Positions 1 to 7,813 of a DNA stretch of 64,000 nucleotides are shown here, piece after piece. Source of the DNA: Aestuariibacter sp. GS-14 (GTDB lineage Bacteria; Pseudomonadota; Gammaproteobacteria; Enterobacterales; Alteromonadaceae); contig NZ_VHIP01000002.1 of the NCBI RefSeq assembly GCF_006494365.1, positions 248,001 to 312,000 of the forward strand, in the 5' to 3' direction. The position numbers and the translations under genes are program-made. The notes under the pieces are model-generated. The model had not been told where the DNA came from and ran no database searches. It saw nothing but the letters and a program-made list of their open reading frames with translations. Position 1 is the first letter of the stretch; the number at the start of each line of letters is the position of its first letter.

Positions 1-128
1 ATACGCGCTTCTACGGCGGCTAGTTCATCCAATGTATGAATGGTATAAATTGAATTTGCAGTAATAACAACCACTATTAAAGCGATCATTAGTACCCAGG
101 AGGATGCCGTTCGAATCAATCGCTTCAT
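1..128 (-). CDS. Membrane protein, probably sensor histidine kinase (N-terminus only, runs off the window)
   Basis: The minus strand reads a start codon at 128 followed by about 42 codons to the window edge. The visible product begins MKRLIRTASSWV, then has a hydrophobic stretch (LMIALIVVVITA), then NSIYTIHTLDELAAVEAR, which is the pattern of a basic cytoplasmic N-terminus, a first membrane helix and the start of a periplasmic or coiled sensor region. Its ATG overlaps the stop of the preceding 77-residue gene (ATGA), so the two are probably translationally coupled. The upstream response regulator suggests this is the cognate histidine kinase, but the catalytic part lies outside the window, so that is inference. 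Confidence 0.6.
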   Translation of the reverse strand, partial: MKRLIRTASSWVLMIALIVVVITANSIYTIHTLDELAAVEAR

Positions 129-358
129 TCAGGATTATCCTGTGAATCGGGACGATTTCTTGCCACTATCTGACTCAGGCTCTCGCTGCAGGATTTGCAT
201 TCAGTTATGATTTTATCGAGTGCAATCATCGCTTTTTCTAAAGTCACATCGCCATTGAGTGCCATTTTAATCAGCTCGGCTTGCATGGTTATGCGATTCA
301 AAGGACGACGTGCATCGTGCACGTCAACCTGCAATTGTTCAAACTGTTGCTCATTCAT
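125..358 (-). CDS. Small protein with an isolated histidine-kinase H-box (DHp-like) region
   Basis: This 77-residue protein has no signal peptide or membrane helix. Residues about 12-32 read VHDARRPLNRITMQAELIK, which resembles the H-box of HisKA dimerisation domains (H-D/E-x-R-x-P-L-N), and the remainder (EKAMIALDKIITECKSCSESL) could form the second helix of a two-helix hairpin. No N, G1 or G2 ATPase boxes follow, so it cannot phosphorylate itself from ATP. It lies 20 bp downstream of the NtrC-type regulator gene and overlaps the following membrane protein gene by 4 bp. It could be a phosphotransfer or docking subunit, or an inhibitor of the neighbouring kinase. The function is inferred from the motif only. 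Confidence 0.65.
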   Translation of the reverse strand: MNEQQFEQLQVDVHDARRPLNRITMQAELIKMALNGDVTLEKAMIALDKIITECKSCSESLSQIVARNRPDSQDNPE

Positions 359-378
359 TCCTTGCGCGTTCCTTCCTG

Positions 379-1719
379 TTATTTATCGCTGGCGCTGAGG
401 TCACCGTAAGCATGTAGTCGGTTGTACAGGGTTTTTGTACTAATACCAAGCATTTCTGCTGCCGTGGTTTTATTGCCATCTACTTTTTCAAGCGTGGCAT
501 AAATGAGTTCTTTCTCAACTTCTTCTATGGTTCGTCCGGCTTTTAAGCCCGAAGATAAGTTTTGCTTTTTGGCAAACGGCGACTCAATCGTTTTTGGGAG
601 ATCCAGCGTACTGCTTTGCGGATCACTCATAATGGCAGCCCGATGTACAAAGTGACGAAGTTCCCTGATATTGCCTGGCCAGTCATACGCAGACAGTTGC
701 TCGAGTTGACTGGATTGCCACTGATACTGCGTACCATTTTCTTCGTTTAGCTGGTGAATAAAATACTCGGCCAGCATGGGAATGTCATCTTTGCGCTCGC
801 GCAATGGCGGGATCGTGATGGGGAATACGGCTAAGCGAAAATAAATATCTTCACGCAGTACTTTGCTTTGGGCAATTTCTTCCATTGAACGATTTGTGGC
901 CGATACTACTCGGCAATTAACCGGGATAGTTTTAGTTCCACCTACGCGAATAACGACTTTATTTTCCAGCACCCGCAATAAATTAGGCTGCATGTCGATA
1001 GGCATTTCGGTAATTTCGTCCAGGAATAACGTGCCGTTTTCGGCCTGTTCAAATACGCCTGCTTTTTTTCCTACTGCGCCGGTAAACGCGCCTTTTTCGT
1101 GGCCGAACAATTCACTGCCAATTAATTCTTTGGAAAATGCACCGCAGTTTGTGGCGACATAAGGGCCTTCGGATTCTGATGCCTGATGTATTGCGGCTGC
1201 TACCACTTCCTTGCCTGCACCACTTTCGCCTAACAGCATCACATTAGCCTGCGTTTTACTGACCCGGCCGATCAGCTTATACAATTCATGCATGCACGCT
1301 GATTCGCCAATCAGGTGGCCAAAATGCTTGGTAAAGGCGGGCTTTTTAGCGTTAGGCGAGGAACGGGCAGAAGACTTACGACTTAATACCTGCTCGATAT
1401 CTTCGCGTTGAATAGGTTTTACCAGGTAATCCACTTTCGGTCCGCAGAGGTCTTTAATGATGCCTCTAACAGATGGATGACCGGTGATCAGGGTAACATG
1501 GGTTGGAGATTTTTCAGGAAGCGATTCCAGTAAATGTAACCCGGAACCGTCCGGTAGCATGAAGTCCAGTAATATGTGGTCGAAGGTTTCTTTTTTAACC
1601 CAATCCCGGGCCTCTTCCAGATTGGTAGCAGTAAGTACCTCGTGGCCTAAAAACTCGATAATAGTGCAGGCTACGTCCAGAAATTCAGTATCGTCGTCGA
1701 CAAGCAGTACAGTAAGCAC
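379..1719 (-). CDS. Sigma54-dependent response regulator (REC-AAA+-Fis HTH)
   Basis: The protein has 446 residues in the NtrC/AtoC layout. Residues 1-120 form a receiver domain (VLLVDDD acidic pocket, phospho-acceptor Asp in HILLDFMLPDGSG, conserved Lys in YLVKPI). Residues about 140-375 are a sigma54-interaction AAA+ domain with Walker A GESGAGKE and the sigma54-contacting GAFTGA loop. The C-terminus is a Fis-type helix-turn-helix (NKTTAAEMLGISTKTLYNRL). When phosphorylated, such proteins bind enhancer sites and open sigma54 promoters. It is the first gene of a minus-strand operon followed by the H-box protein and a likely sensor. The target promoters are unknown. A candidate sigma54 promoter exists at 18751 in this window, but nothing ties the two together. 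Confidence 0.92.
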   Translation of the reverse strand: MLTVLLVDDDTEFLDVACTIIEFLGHEVLTATNLEEARDWVKKETFDHILLDFMLPDGSGLHLLESLPEKSPTHVTLITGHPSVRGIIKDLCGPKVDYLVKPIQREDIEQVLSRKSSARSSPNAKKPAFTKHFGHLIGESACMHELYKLIGRVSKTQANVMLLGESGAGKEVVAAAIHQASESEGPYVATNCGAFSKELIGSELFGHEKGAFTGAVGKKAGVFEQAENGTLFLDEITEMPIDMQPNLLRVLENKVVIRVGGTKTIPVNCRVVSATNRSMEEIAQSKVLREDIYFRLAVFPITIPPLRERKDDIPMLAEYFIHQLNEENGTQYQWQSSQLEQLSAYDWPGNIRELRHFVHRAAIMSDPQSSTLDLPKTIESPFAKKQNLSSGLKAGRTIEEVEKELIYATLEKVDGNKTTAAEMLGISTKTLYNRLHAYGDLSASDK

Positions 1720-1834
1720 GGGAGCATCCTTTCATTAAATAAAACTCTGGCGATAGTTCAATTACGGAAGGCCAGGTTGTTGGGATCAAAAAAATTTTAA
1801 TAATTCGGTGTGGTAGATGTATACCCGTGCCGGC

Positions 1835-2746
1835 TTATTCTGACACGGAATCTATTGAGGGTAACGACATGGTCTGATAGCGCAATTCCCCTAAAAATGA
1901 TCTTGCCGCAGGCCCGAGTCGATCTCCGTCGGCAAAGCATAAGAATAATAACGCTTTCCTGACGCCGCCTTGATCCAGTGGCAGCGGTTTTAATACGCCA
2001 CTTTCCAGTTCGTTGCGAATAATTGCCAGGGGAAGCCAGGCAAATCCCAATCCTTGGCGAATAATATCTATCGATGTTCTTACGTGGCTTACGGTCCAGC
2101 GCTGATCCGCTCCTAACCAGCCCGATTCTGCTTTGCGGTCGGTTGAGGAATCCCTCACCACAATCTGACGATGCCCTTTAAGGTCTTCCAGCGTTAGCAA
2201 GCGTCCTAATGCATGGAGGGGATGAGAAGGGTGAGCTACGGCAATAAAATCAATTTCACACAAGTCTTCTGAAAAACCACTGTTAAACGGAAACGGGGAA
2301 ATGCCAAGGTCAACCTCGCCTTCTTTAAGCAAGGTATTGGCTCCGTTTAACACGGTCTCCATTAATTCAATGCGAAGCAGTGGGTAATTTTGTGATACTT
2401 TATTGAGTGCTTTGTAGAGCATTTCCGGTGGGAAAATAATATCCACTGCAATTCGCAGGTAGGTTTCAACGCCCGATTTCAGGCTATTGGCAACCGACTC
2501 TACTTTGTGGGCCTCATCCAGTAAATAACAGGCACGGCGATACATCAATTCTCCGGCTTCTGTTAATGAGACCCGACGCCCCTCGTTGATAAACAGCGTA
2601 AGGCCCAGCGCCGACTCGAGTTTTTGTACGGCATGGTGAATACTTGACTGGCTTTTGTGAACCTGTTCAGCGGCTTGATTAAAGCCTCCGGCATCCACTA
2701 CGGCTTTAAACATTCTCCATTGTTCGAGTGTCGCTTTTAAATTCAA
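1835..2746 (-). CDS. LysR-family transcriptional regulator
   Basis: This is a 303-residue LysR protein. The N-terminal winged helix-turn-helix spans residues about 4-62 (NQAAEQVHKSQSSIHHAVQKLE), followed by a linker helix and a periplasmic-binding-protein-like effector domain ending near residue 290. The gene starts 18 bp after the rhodanese gene on the same strand, so the two are likely co-transcribed. The operon faces an ArsR-type sulfur sensor, which suggests but does not prove a role in sulfur or redox metabolism. No subfamily member can be named from the sequence. Confidence 0.85.
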   Translation of the reverse strand: MNLKATLEQWRMFKAVVDAGGFNQAAEQVHKSQSSIHHAVQKLESALGLTLFINEGRRVSLTEAGELMYRRACYLLDEAHKVESVANSLKSGVETYLRIAVDIIFPPEMLYKALNKVSQNYPLLRIELMETVLNGANTLLKEGEVDLGISPFPFNSGFSEDLCEIDFIAVAHPSHPLHALGRLLTLEDLKGHRQIVVRDSSTDRKAESGWLGADQRWTVSHVRTSIDIIRQGLGFAWLPLAIIRNELESGVLKPLPLDQGGVRKALLFLCFADGDRLGPAARSFLGELRYQTMSLPSIDSVSE

Positions 2747-2764
2747 ATGTTGCTCTCCGCTGTA

Positions 2765-3112
2765 TTATGAAAATGCTTTTTGAATGGTGGGTACGTCACA
2801 AGTGACTACTGAAACGTGTTGATAACCCATTCTGGATAGTTGTTCTGCCGATAGCATTGCTCTGGCCCCGGATGCACAATGCAGGTATATCGGTGTGCCG
2901 GGATCCTTTACCAATTCCAGCATTTTCATTTCCAGCACGCCTCTGGGGATGTTGATTGCTCCTCTTGCAGGACTCGTAGCATGCTCGGCAGGCTCTCTAA
3001 CGTCAATAACGAAACCGTCGTGTTGTGCTTTTTCTGCGGCAGCCTGAGCGGCAGTAATTTTGCGGGGCTGCGGTTGAATAGCAGCCAGTCTTTCCTGAAT
3101 AGTGAGTAACAT
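2765..3112 (-). CDS. Single-domain rhodanese (sulfurtransferase)
   Basis: The 115-residue protein is essentially one rhodanese domain. It contains VIDVREPAEH near residue 35 and the active-site loop HCASGARA, whose Cys would carry the persulfide. There is no signal peptide, so it is probably cytoplasmic. Rhodaneses move sulfane sulfur between thiosulfate or glutathione persulfide and acceptors. It lies head-to-head with a BigR/SqrR/YgaV-type ArsR repressor, the usual partner of such sulfurtransferases in sulfide detoxification, and upstream of a LysR gene in the same operon. The N-terminal 35 residues (Pro/Ala/Lys rich) are an ordinary extension. Confidence 0.88.
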   Translation of the reverse strand: MLLTIQERLAAIQPQPRKITAAQAAAEKAQHDGFVIDVREPAEHATSPARGAINIPRGVLEMKMLELVKDPGTPIYLHCASGARAMLSAEQLSRMGYQHVSVVTCDVPTIQKAFS

Positions 3113-3420
3113 GTCGCTCTCCTGATGGGTTATTCGATTCGTATTCTTAATTTATCGGGAATTTATCAGCTAAAAAACGGTCTGTATCTGATACAGCGCA
3201 AGGTGTAGAACAAATACTCGCTGATATGTTGGTATTAGCTACACTATAGCCTAAGCATTAGGCCAGCGAGAAGGAAAAGCCTAAAATGGCAATTTTGCGC
3301 AGGGATCGCAAACCTGATTAGCTGGTCAAGTTAAAATATACTAATAACTCTTGCGAATTCAATCGCTTTGGCGTTCAATAAAGCAATAGCGAGTTGTTAA
3401 CCACGTGTAAGGTGTTAGCT
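3113..3420. promoter_or_regulatory. Divergent control region of the rhodanese and ArsR genes
   Basis: This 308 bp stretch has no credible open frame. It holds two perfect dyads. CTGTATC-T-GATACAG lies at 3182-3196, about 77 bp before the rhodanese start, and GCCTAA-GCA-TTAGGC lies at 3249-3263. Either could be an operator for the ArsR repressor or the LysR protein encoded beside it. A ribosome binding site (AAGGTG, 3409-3414) precedes the ArsR ATG. No -10/-35 pair stands out clearly enough to call. Confidence 0.45.
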
Positions 3421-3714
3421 ATGGACCCATCCCAAATGCTCAGCCGGGCTGAAGATGCAGAGCAGTTTCTAAAGCAGTTATCCAATAAGACAAGATTAAT
3501 GGTGTTGTGTTCATTAATTGAAGGAGAGCGCTCGGTTACCGAGTTACTTAACAATGTGCCGGTTACCCAACCAGTGTTATCACAACATCTTGCATTACTT
3601 CGTGATGCACACCTGGTGGCAACGCGGCGAGCAGGACAGACAATTTATTACCGGTTAGCTGATGACCGGATAAAGCAGCAAATGGCGCTGCTATATCAGT
3701 TCTTTTGCGCCTGA
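3421..3714 (+). CDS. ArsR-family repressor of the BigR/SqrR/YgaV persulfide-sensor type
   Basis: The protein has 97 residues from the ATG at 3421. A TTG nine codons earlier is possible, but AAGGTG sits 6 bp before the ATG. The winged helix fold is clear (VTELLNNVPVTQPVLSQHLALLRDAHLV, wing RRAGQTIYYRL). It lacks the CxC metal site of arsenic sensors and instead has one Cys in LMVLCSL and one at the extreme C-terminus (FFCA). That spacing matches the two reactive cysteines of BigR, SqrR and YgaV, which form a polysulfide bridge and release DNA. The divergent rhodanese gene is the expected target. The sensor assignment follows from cysteine placement and context. Confidence 0.88.
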   Translation: MDPSQMLSRAEDAEQFLKQLSNKTRLMVLCSLIEGERSVTELLNNVPVTQPVLSQHLALLRDAHLVATRRAGQTIYYRLADDRIKQQMALLYQFFCA

Positions 3715-3775
3715 GTACAACAGTTTGGCATGCCATACATGCATGCCTTGCTGATTAAATGTGGCTCAAAGAAAA

Positions 3776-3796
3776 AGAGACGGAAAACCGTCTCTT
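3776..3796 (-). terminator. Intrinsic terminator of maoP
   Basis: A perfect 8 bp stem (AGAGACGG / CCGTCTCT) with an AAAA loop spans 3776-3795 and shares bases with the maoP stop codon. Reading on the minus strand, the hairpin is followed by TTTTT. It may also stop transcripts from the ArsR gene, although the plus-strand side lacks a T run. Confidence 0.85.
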
Positions 3797-4151
3797 ATGC
3801 TACATCGAATTCATCGTCACTGTAGTCGTCATCGTAATCAGACTGATTACTTGCAGTGCTGTGCAACGTATAAAACTGCTTCCGTCCCCTGGCAAGCTTG
3901 ATGTATTTTAACCAAGCCTTATCCAACGGGGTTTCAACAGCTTCTTCGCCTTTGAGCATAGCAACAAAGTGTTTTTCGTCGGCAGTTTCTGGTGTTAATT
4001 CACCCGATTCTAAACCTGCTAATGTTTTGCCATACTGACTAAGCAAGTTCGCTTCACTAATACTGAAGTCTCCGGACTTTTTAAAACCGTACGGAAAATG
4101 CTGACGGTCGATAAAAGGCTTTTGCGGTAAACGTATATCTGGCGTCTTCAT
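3795..4151 (-). CDS. maoP: MaoP-like macrodomain organisation protein (DUF413/YifE family)
   Basis: The 118-residue protein aligns from memory with E. coli YifE/MaoP: FIDRQHFPYGFKKSGDFSISEANLL matches the YFDNKHYPRGFSRHGDF region, EKHFVAMLKGEEAVETPLDKAWLKYI matches the middle, and an acidic tail follows (DYDDDYSDDEFD). In E. coli MaoP acts with the maoS DNA site to organise the Ori macrodomain. An HdfR-like LysR gene lies nearby on the opposite strand, as in enterobacteria where yifE and hdfR are neighbours, which supports orthology. Here a 54-residue gene is inserted between them. Confidence 0.88.
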   Translation of the reverse strand: MKTPDIRLPQKPFIDRQHFPYGFKKSGDFSISEANLLSQYGKTLAGLESGELTPETADEKHFVAMLKGEEAVETPLDKAWLKYIKLARGRKQFYTLHSTASNQSDYDDDYSDDEFDVA

Positions 4152-4504
4152 GGTGCGTTATCTCTTGGCATAGGATAGTTGCACGCACTTTTAAGTGAAA
4201 AATTATCAAATGAAAAACAAAAAATTTTTTTCTTCACCAGAAAAAAAATTGGTTTACATATTGATCAAACATTCATACCAACATTACAACCGGTAAAGCA
4301 TAGAAATAGAGCTGCTACAACCTAGTAAAATCAGTGGTCTACGTGTTTTTTTTCTTGAAAATGATACAGCGTGGTGCATCGCTTGCTTAAAAAATGGTCA
4401 GAAATATCATTTGTCGTCACGATAAAAACTATTCGTTTCCGTTTTTATTTCACCGATGAATAATTAAGTTGTTACACCCAAGTTTGTTATTACCAGAGAA
4501 GAAA
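4152..4504. promoter_or_regulatory. A/T-rich intergenic region upstream of maoP
   Basis: There is no credible gene in this 353 bp. The strand is rich in A and T runs, including a run of A followed directly by T near 4220-4231. A small inverted repeat CACTT-TT-AAGTG lies at 4186-4197, just upstream of maoP. In E. coli the maoS target of MaoP sits in the maoP regulatory region, so an equivalent site could lie here; I cannot identify it with confidence. Confidence 0.35.
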
Positions 4505-4669
4505 ATGAGTAAAGACTATCGTTACCAACGGGAAGAATGGGATTCGGTAGAGGATGAAGAATCTGCCGAGCATCGTAAAACTCACAAGCGTGCGCAGGAC
4601 GTTAAACACAAAAAACGTGAAACGCAGCGACGAGAGAAAGAGCGCAAGTCCCATTACGAGTCCAATTGA
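4505..4669 (+). CDS. Small highly charged hypothetical protein
   Basis: The start is taken at ATG 4505 (MSKDYRYQREEW), preceded by GAGAAG, giving 54 residues. An upstream TTG at 4469 would add an uncharacteristic hydrophobic leader. The product is almost entirely charged, with mixed Glu/Asp early and a Lys/Arg/His-rich second half (HKRAQDVKHKKRETQRREKERK). It has no cysteines or hydrophobic core, so it is probably disordered or a nucleic-acid-binding helix. I do not recognise the family. It lies between maoP and the HdfR-like gene and has its own terminator 13 bp after the stop, which argues for real expression. Confidence 0.6.
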   Translation: MSKDYRYQREEWDSVEDEESAEHRKTHKRAQDVKHKKRETQRREKERKSHYESN

Positions 4670-4681
4670 TGGAATGATAAG

Positions 4682-4717
4682 CACCTGTCCCGGTTTGGGA
4701 CAGGTGTAGCCTGTTTT
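4682..4717 (+). terminator. Intrinsic terminator after the small charged protein gene
   Basis: A perfect 10 bp stem (CACCTGTCCC / GGGACAGGTG, 4682-4706, loop GGTTT) is followed after 6 bases by a T run (CTGTTTTT). The offset T tract makes it slightly atypical. Confidence 0.7.
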
Positions 4718-4785
4718 TAATTTACTTTGTGGTAAAGATATGACAGCGTATGCGTATCGGCGAGAATCAACTATACGTATAAGCA

Positions 4786-5625
4786 ATGGATATCCGCTTT
4801 TTAACTACTTTTATTGAAGTCGTAAAGACCCGTCATTTTGGTAAAGCTGCAGAGAATTTGTACCTCACTCAGTCTGCTGTGAGTGCAAGAATTAAGCAAC
4901 TCGAAGAATATTTTCACACTACGCTGTTTATCAGGCATCGCAATAGTATTCAGTTGACGCCAGCAGGCGAGAAGTTACTGCCATTCGCTGAACAATTAAA
5001 CGACATACTCCAACAAGCCAAACAAGAACTGCAACGAGAAGCAGGTGAATACCTTGTGTGCGGCGCCAGTCAGTTGAACAATGAAATTTGGATGCCTGAA
5101 TTACTGCATCAAATCCATCAGCATTTTCCTGAATGGGCTATCAAGGCCGAAGTGTTAACATCAGAACAAATTTCGCGACAACTCCACGAGCGTAGTGTTG
5201 ATATTGCATTTTCGAGTGAGCCGCTAAAATCAGAAGAGTTGAACGGCCAGTTGCTGAAGTCCTTACCGCTGGGTCTGTTTAGTATCAACCAGAAGAGCAT
5301 CGATACCGCGGCGGATCAATTTGTTGCAATAGACTGGGGAAGTAAAGCGCGGGACGAATTACTGACCCATTTCCCCGACTTCAGGGATGCAAAATTCACT
5401 ACTAACTCATTGCGCCTGGCACTCGCTACACTGAAAGCGGAAGGTGGGGTGGCGGTTTTACCTATTGGTCCTGACTGGACACAATGGGGGCTTAGCAACG
5501 TTGAATGTGTTGAGCAGTTTCACAAAAGCCAGTGTAAACTGTATATGTACCACATGAAATCAGTGCGCCGCTCAATGGTGCCTGATGTAGTTAAAGTGGT
5601 TGCCAACAATTTTGCCGCTGGGTAA
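4786..5625 (+). CDS. hdfR: HdfR-like LysR-family regulator
   Basis: The protein has 279 residues with a LysR winged helix at 1-60 (MDIRFLTTFIEVVKTRHFGKA, TQSAVSARIKQLEEYFHTTLF) and an effector domain after about residue 90. The N-terminal sequence resembles HdfR, the enterobacterial LysR protein that represses flhDC, and the position near maoP supports the name. The effector domain looks shorter and diverged, so targets may differ. No strong ribosome site is visible before the ATG. A DUF2750 gene follows 32 bp downstream, perhaps in the same transcript. Confidence 0.72.
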   Translation: MDIRFLTTFIEVVKTRHFGKAAENLYLTQSAVSARIKQLEEYFHTTLFIRHRNSIQLTPAGEKLLPFAEQLNDILQQAKQELQREAGEYLVCGASQLNNEIWMPELLHQIHQHFPEWAIKAEVLTSEQISRQLHERSVDIAFSSEPLKSEELNGQLLKSLPLGLFSINQKSIDTAADQFVAIDWGSKARDELLTHFPDFRDAKFTTNSLRLALATLKAEGGVAVLPIGPDWTQWGLSNVECVEQFHKSQCKLYMYHMKSVRRSMVPDVVKVVANNFAAG

Positions 5626-5657
5626 ATAACGTAAATTAATGAACAAGAGAGACAACG

Positions 5658-6011
5658 ATGTGGTCAGATGACGCATTTTTAATGCTGCCCCAGGAACAAA
5701 GACCGGCTAAATTTTTTGAGCAGGTGAGAGCCAGCAAGGAAGTATTCATTCTTAACGACAAGGATGGATGCGTAATGTTGACGTCTGACGATGAGGATGG
5801 TGTACCGGTATGGCCAACGGCGAGTCTTGCACAAATGTGGGCTAACGAAGAGTGGTCTGATTGTGAGCCCAAAGCCATCGATTTAGACACCTGGTTATCC
5901 CGCTGGACGATTGGTTTGAGTCGTGATTTGCTGTGTGTCATTGTTGCACCCGCACCAGGTGAAGACAGCGAAGTGATGCTTCCAGAGGATTTTGCTGAAA
6001 AGTTGTTGTAG
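5658..6011 (+). CDS. DUF2750 family protein
   Basis: This 117-residue cytoplasmic protein carries the DUF2750 signature: a short N-terminal helical part (LMLPQEQRPAKFFEQV), DKDGCVMLTSDDEDGVPVWPTASLA, then EEWSDCEPKAIDLDTWLSRWTIGL and a hydrophobic strand before VAPAPGE. The family has no established function. It sits directly downstream of the LysR gene on the same strand with AGAGAGAC as a plausible ribosome site. The 228 bp that follow hold no gene that I can support. Confidence 0.8.
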   Translation: MWSDDAFLMLPQEQRPAKFFEQVRASKEVFILNDKDGCVMLTSDDEDGVPVWPTASLAQMWANEEWSDCEPKAIDLDTWLSRWTIGLSRDLLCVIVAPAPGEDSEVMLPEDFAEKLL

Positions 6012-6238
6012 CAATAATCTACAGAAGTGATATTGCTTCTGCCGTATCAGAGCTGTTCCAAAGATAATGGTTTCACTGGCTAGCTACGATTTTTTGTGTT
6101 GGCGCTGATCCGTTTTGCCTCTGATGTCGTTACTTTTTCAAAGAGGGTAATTACTCGGTTTGGGCATGCTGTTTTGCCTTCTCGGTGTAGTCACTTGTTC
6201 CGGTGTAAAGCCAATAACGTCTTTACAAGCGTTGGCGT

Positions 6239-7639
6239 TTGATTTGTACGGATTCAGGAGGGGTTATTTCAGATTTCATACCACAGCAACAGGATTTGTG
6301 GTTTGTTCCCATTGGGGGCACAGGTGAAATAGGGATGAATTTCAACGTTTACGGTCATAACAAGCAATGGTTGATCGTAGATTGTGGGGTGTCTTTTGAC
6401 GAACCGCTGACAGCACCTTATTTACAACCCGACGTAGCCGACAATTCCAAACATCACGTAGTGGCGCCCGATCCATCGTTCATGAGTGAGCGACGGCAGG
6501 ATATTGCTGCCATGATAATTACTCATGCCCACGAAGACCATATCGGTGCTGTTGCTGCCCTCTGGCCCCGATTGCGATGTATGGTGATCACTACACCTTT
6601 TACCGCTGCGGTTTTACAGAGAAAATTGGCTCAGGCCGGATTAGTGGATCAGGTGCCGGTTGAGATTGTCCAAACTGGCTCGAGCAAAACCGTGGGGCCC
6701 TTTACTATTCAATGGCTCGCTATTACCCATTCCATTCCCGAACCACAAGCATTGCTTATTCACACCCCGGTGGGCACTGTGCTGCATACGGCTGACTGGA
6801 AAATAGATGCGCAACCGATAAGTGGTAATCCTTTTGACGCTAAGCCTTTCCGGGAATTAGGCAATCAATCACTGTTGGCGGTGGTGGGTGATTCCACTAA
6901 TGCCACTAAATCTGGCTTTTCAATTTCTGAGCGCATTTGCGCGGAAGGATTGCTTTCTACTATCAAAGCTTGCCAGGGCAGAGTGGTTGTGGCGTGTTTT
7001 GGCAGTAATATTGCCCGTTTGATTTCGCTGGGAAGGATTGCACAGAAAACTGGCCGATATTTCGCCTGTGTCGGCAGGTCGCTGGAAAATATGGTAGGCG
7101 TTGCGCGAGAAACAGGTTACTGGCCAGACGATATAACCGTGATCACGCCCGCGCATGTCGGTTATTTACCGCCGGACGAAGTGCTGGTTGTAGTAACCGG
7201 GAGTCAGGGAGAGCGGCGGGCCGCGCTAAATCGACTGGCTACGGATTCACTGCCATTTTTTGAACTGGAAAAAGGCGATACAGTGATATTTTCCAGTATC
7301 GTAATTCCCGGTAATGAAAAGCTGGTGGAGCGATTGGTTGAAAAACTCAACGGTAAACATGTAAACGTGATTCAATCAGAACATTCATCTTTACCTATTC
7401 ATGCCAGTGGTCATCCCTGTGCTGAAGAATTAAAGTTGATGTATCAGTGGACTCAACCTGAAATCGTTATTCCTGTACATGGTGAGCCAGAGCACCTTGC
7501 TGCACACGCGGCATTGGCTAAATCTGTTGGGGTAAGGAAAACTTACGTTGGGCGAAACGGTGATCTTTATCTGCTTGCTCCCCAGCCTGGGATACGGCGT
7601 GATCGGGTCAACGTGGGTCGTATTCCACTCGCGCAATAA
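6239..7639 (+). CDS. RNase J-family metallo-beta-lactamase ribonuclease
   Basis: The protein has about 457-466 residues. The metallo-beta-lactamase core begins with LWFVPIGGTGEIGMNFNVYG and carries the zinc motif THAHEDHIGAV (HxHxDH), the GDSTNA motif and the beta-CASP motifs (GSQGE, HASGH, PVHGEPEH). It is shorter than Bacillus RNase J1 (about 555), so the C-terminal domain is reduced or missing. RNase J degrades and matures RNA with 5'-exonuclease and endonuclease activity. The start is uncertain. TTG 6239 has no ribosome site, whereas AGGAGG at 6256-6261 precedes an ATT codon at 6266 in the same frame. The next in-frame TTG is at 6296, immediately before the conserved fold. Confidence 0.88.
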   Translation: MICTDSGGVISDFIPQQQDLWFVPIGGTGEIGMNFNVYGHNKQWLIVDCGVSFDEPLTAPYLQPDVADNSKHHVVAPDPSFMSERRQDIAAMIITHAHEDHIGAVAALWPRLRCMVITTPFTAAVLQRKLAQAGLVDQVPVEIVQTGSSKTVGPFTIQWLAITHSIPEPQALLIHTPVGTVLHTADWKIDAQPISGNPFDAKPFRELGNQSLLAVVGDSTNATKSGFSISERICAEGLLSTIKACQGRVVVACFGSNIARLISLGRIAQKTGRYFACVGRSLENMVGVARETGYWPDDITVITPAHVGYLPPDEVLVVVTGSQGERRAALNRLATDSLPFFELEKGDTVIFSSIVIPGNEKLVERLVEKLNGKHVNVIQSEHSSLPIHASGHPCAEELKLMYQWTQPEIVIPVHGEPEHLAAHAALAKSVGVRKTYVGRNGDLYLLAPQPGIRRDRVNVGRIPLAQ

Positions 7640-7813
7640 TCGATAAAAAAATATCCGATCAACTCATTCCAAGTCATCAAAAATACAGCTTTTTCTTGCT
7701 GTAAACATACAAATTTTGCCTTGAATATGCTATCTATAAAGAAAGAAAGAGGGCAGTGAAAACTCACGCCAAAATAAGAATACCCTGTAAACAGGGAAAA
7801 ATGAGTACAAAAG

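Noticed and set aside
4490-4786. 98-residue minus-strand frame over the small charged protein gene
   Set aside because: It lies antisense to a better-supported gene and across its terminator, and its start has no ribosome site.
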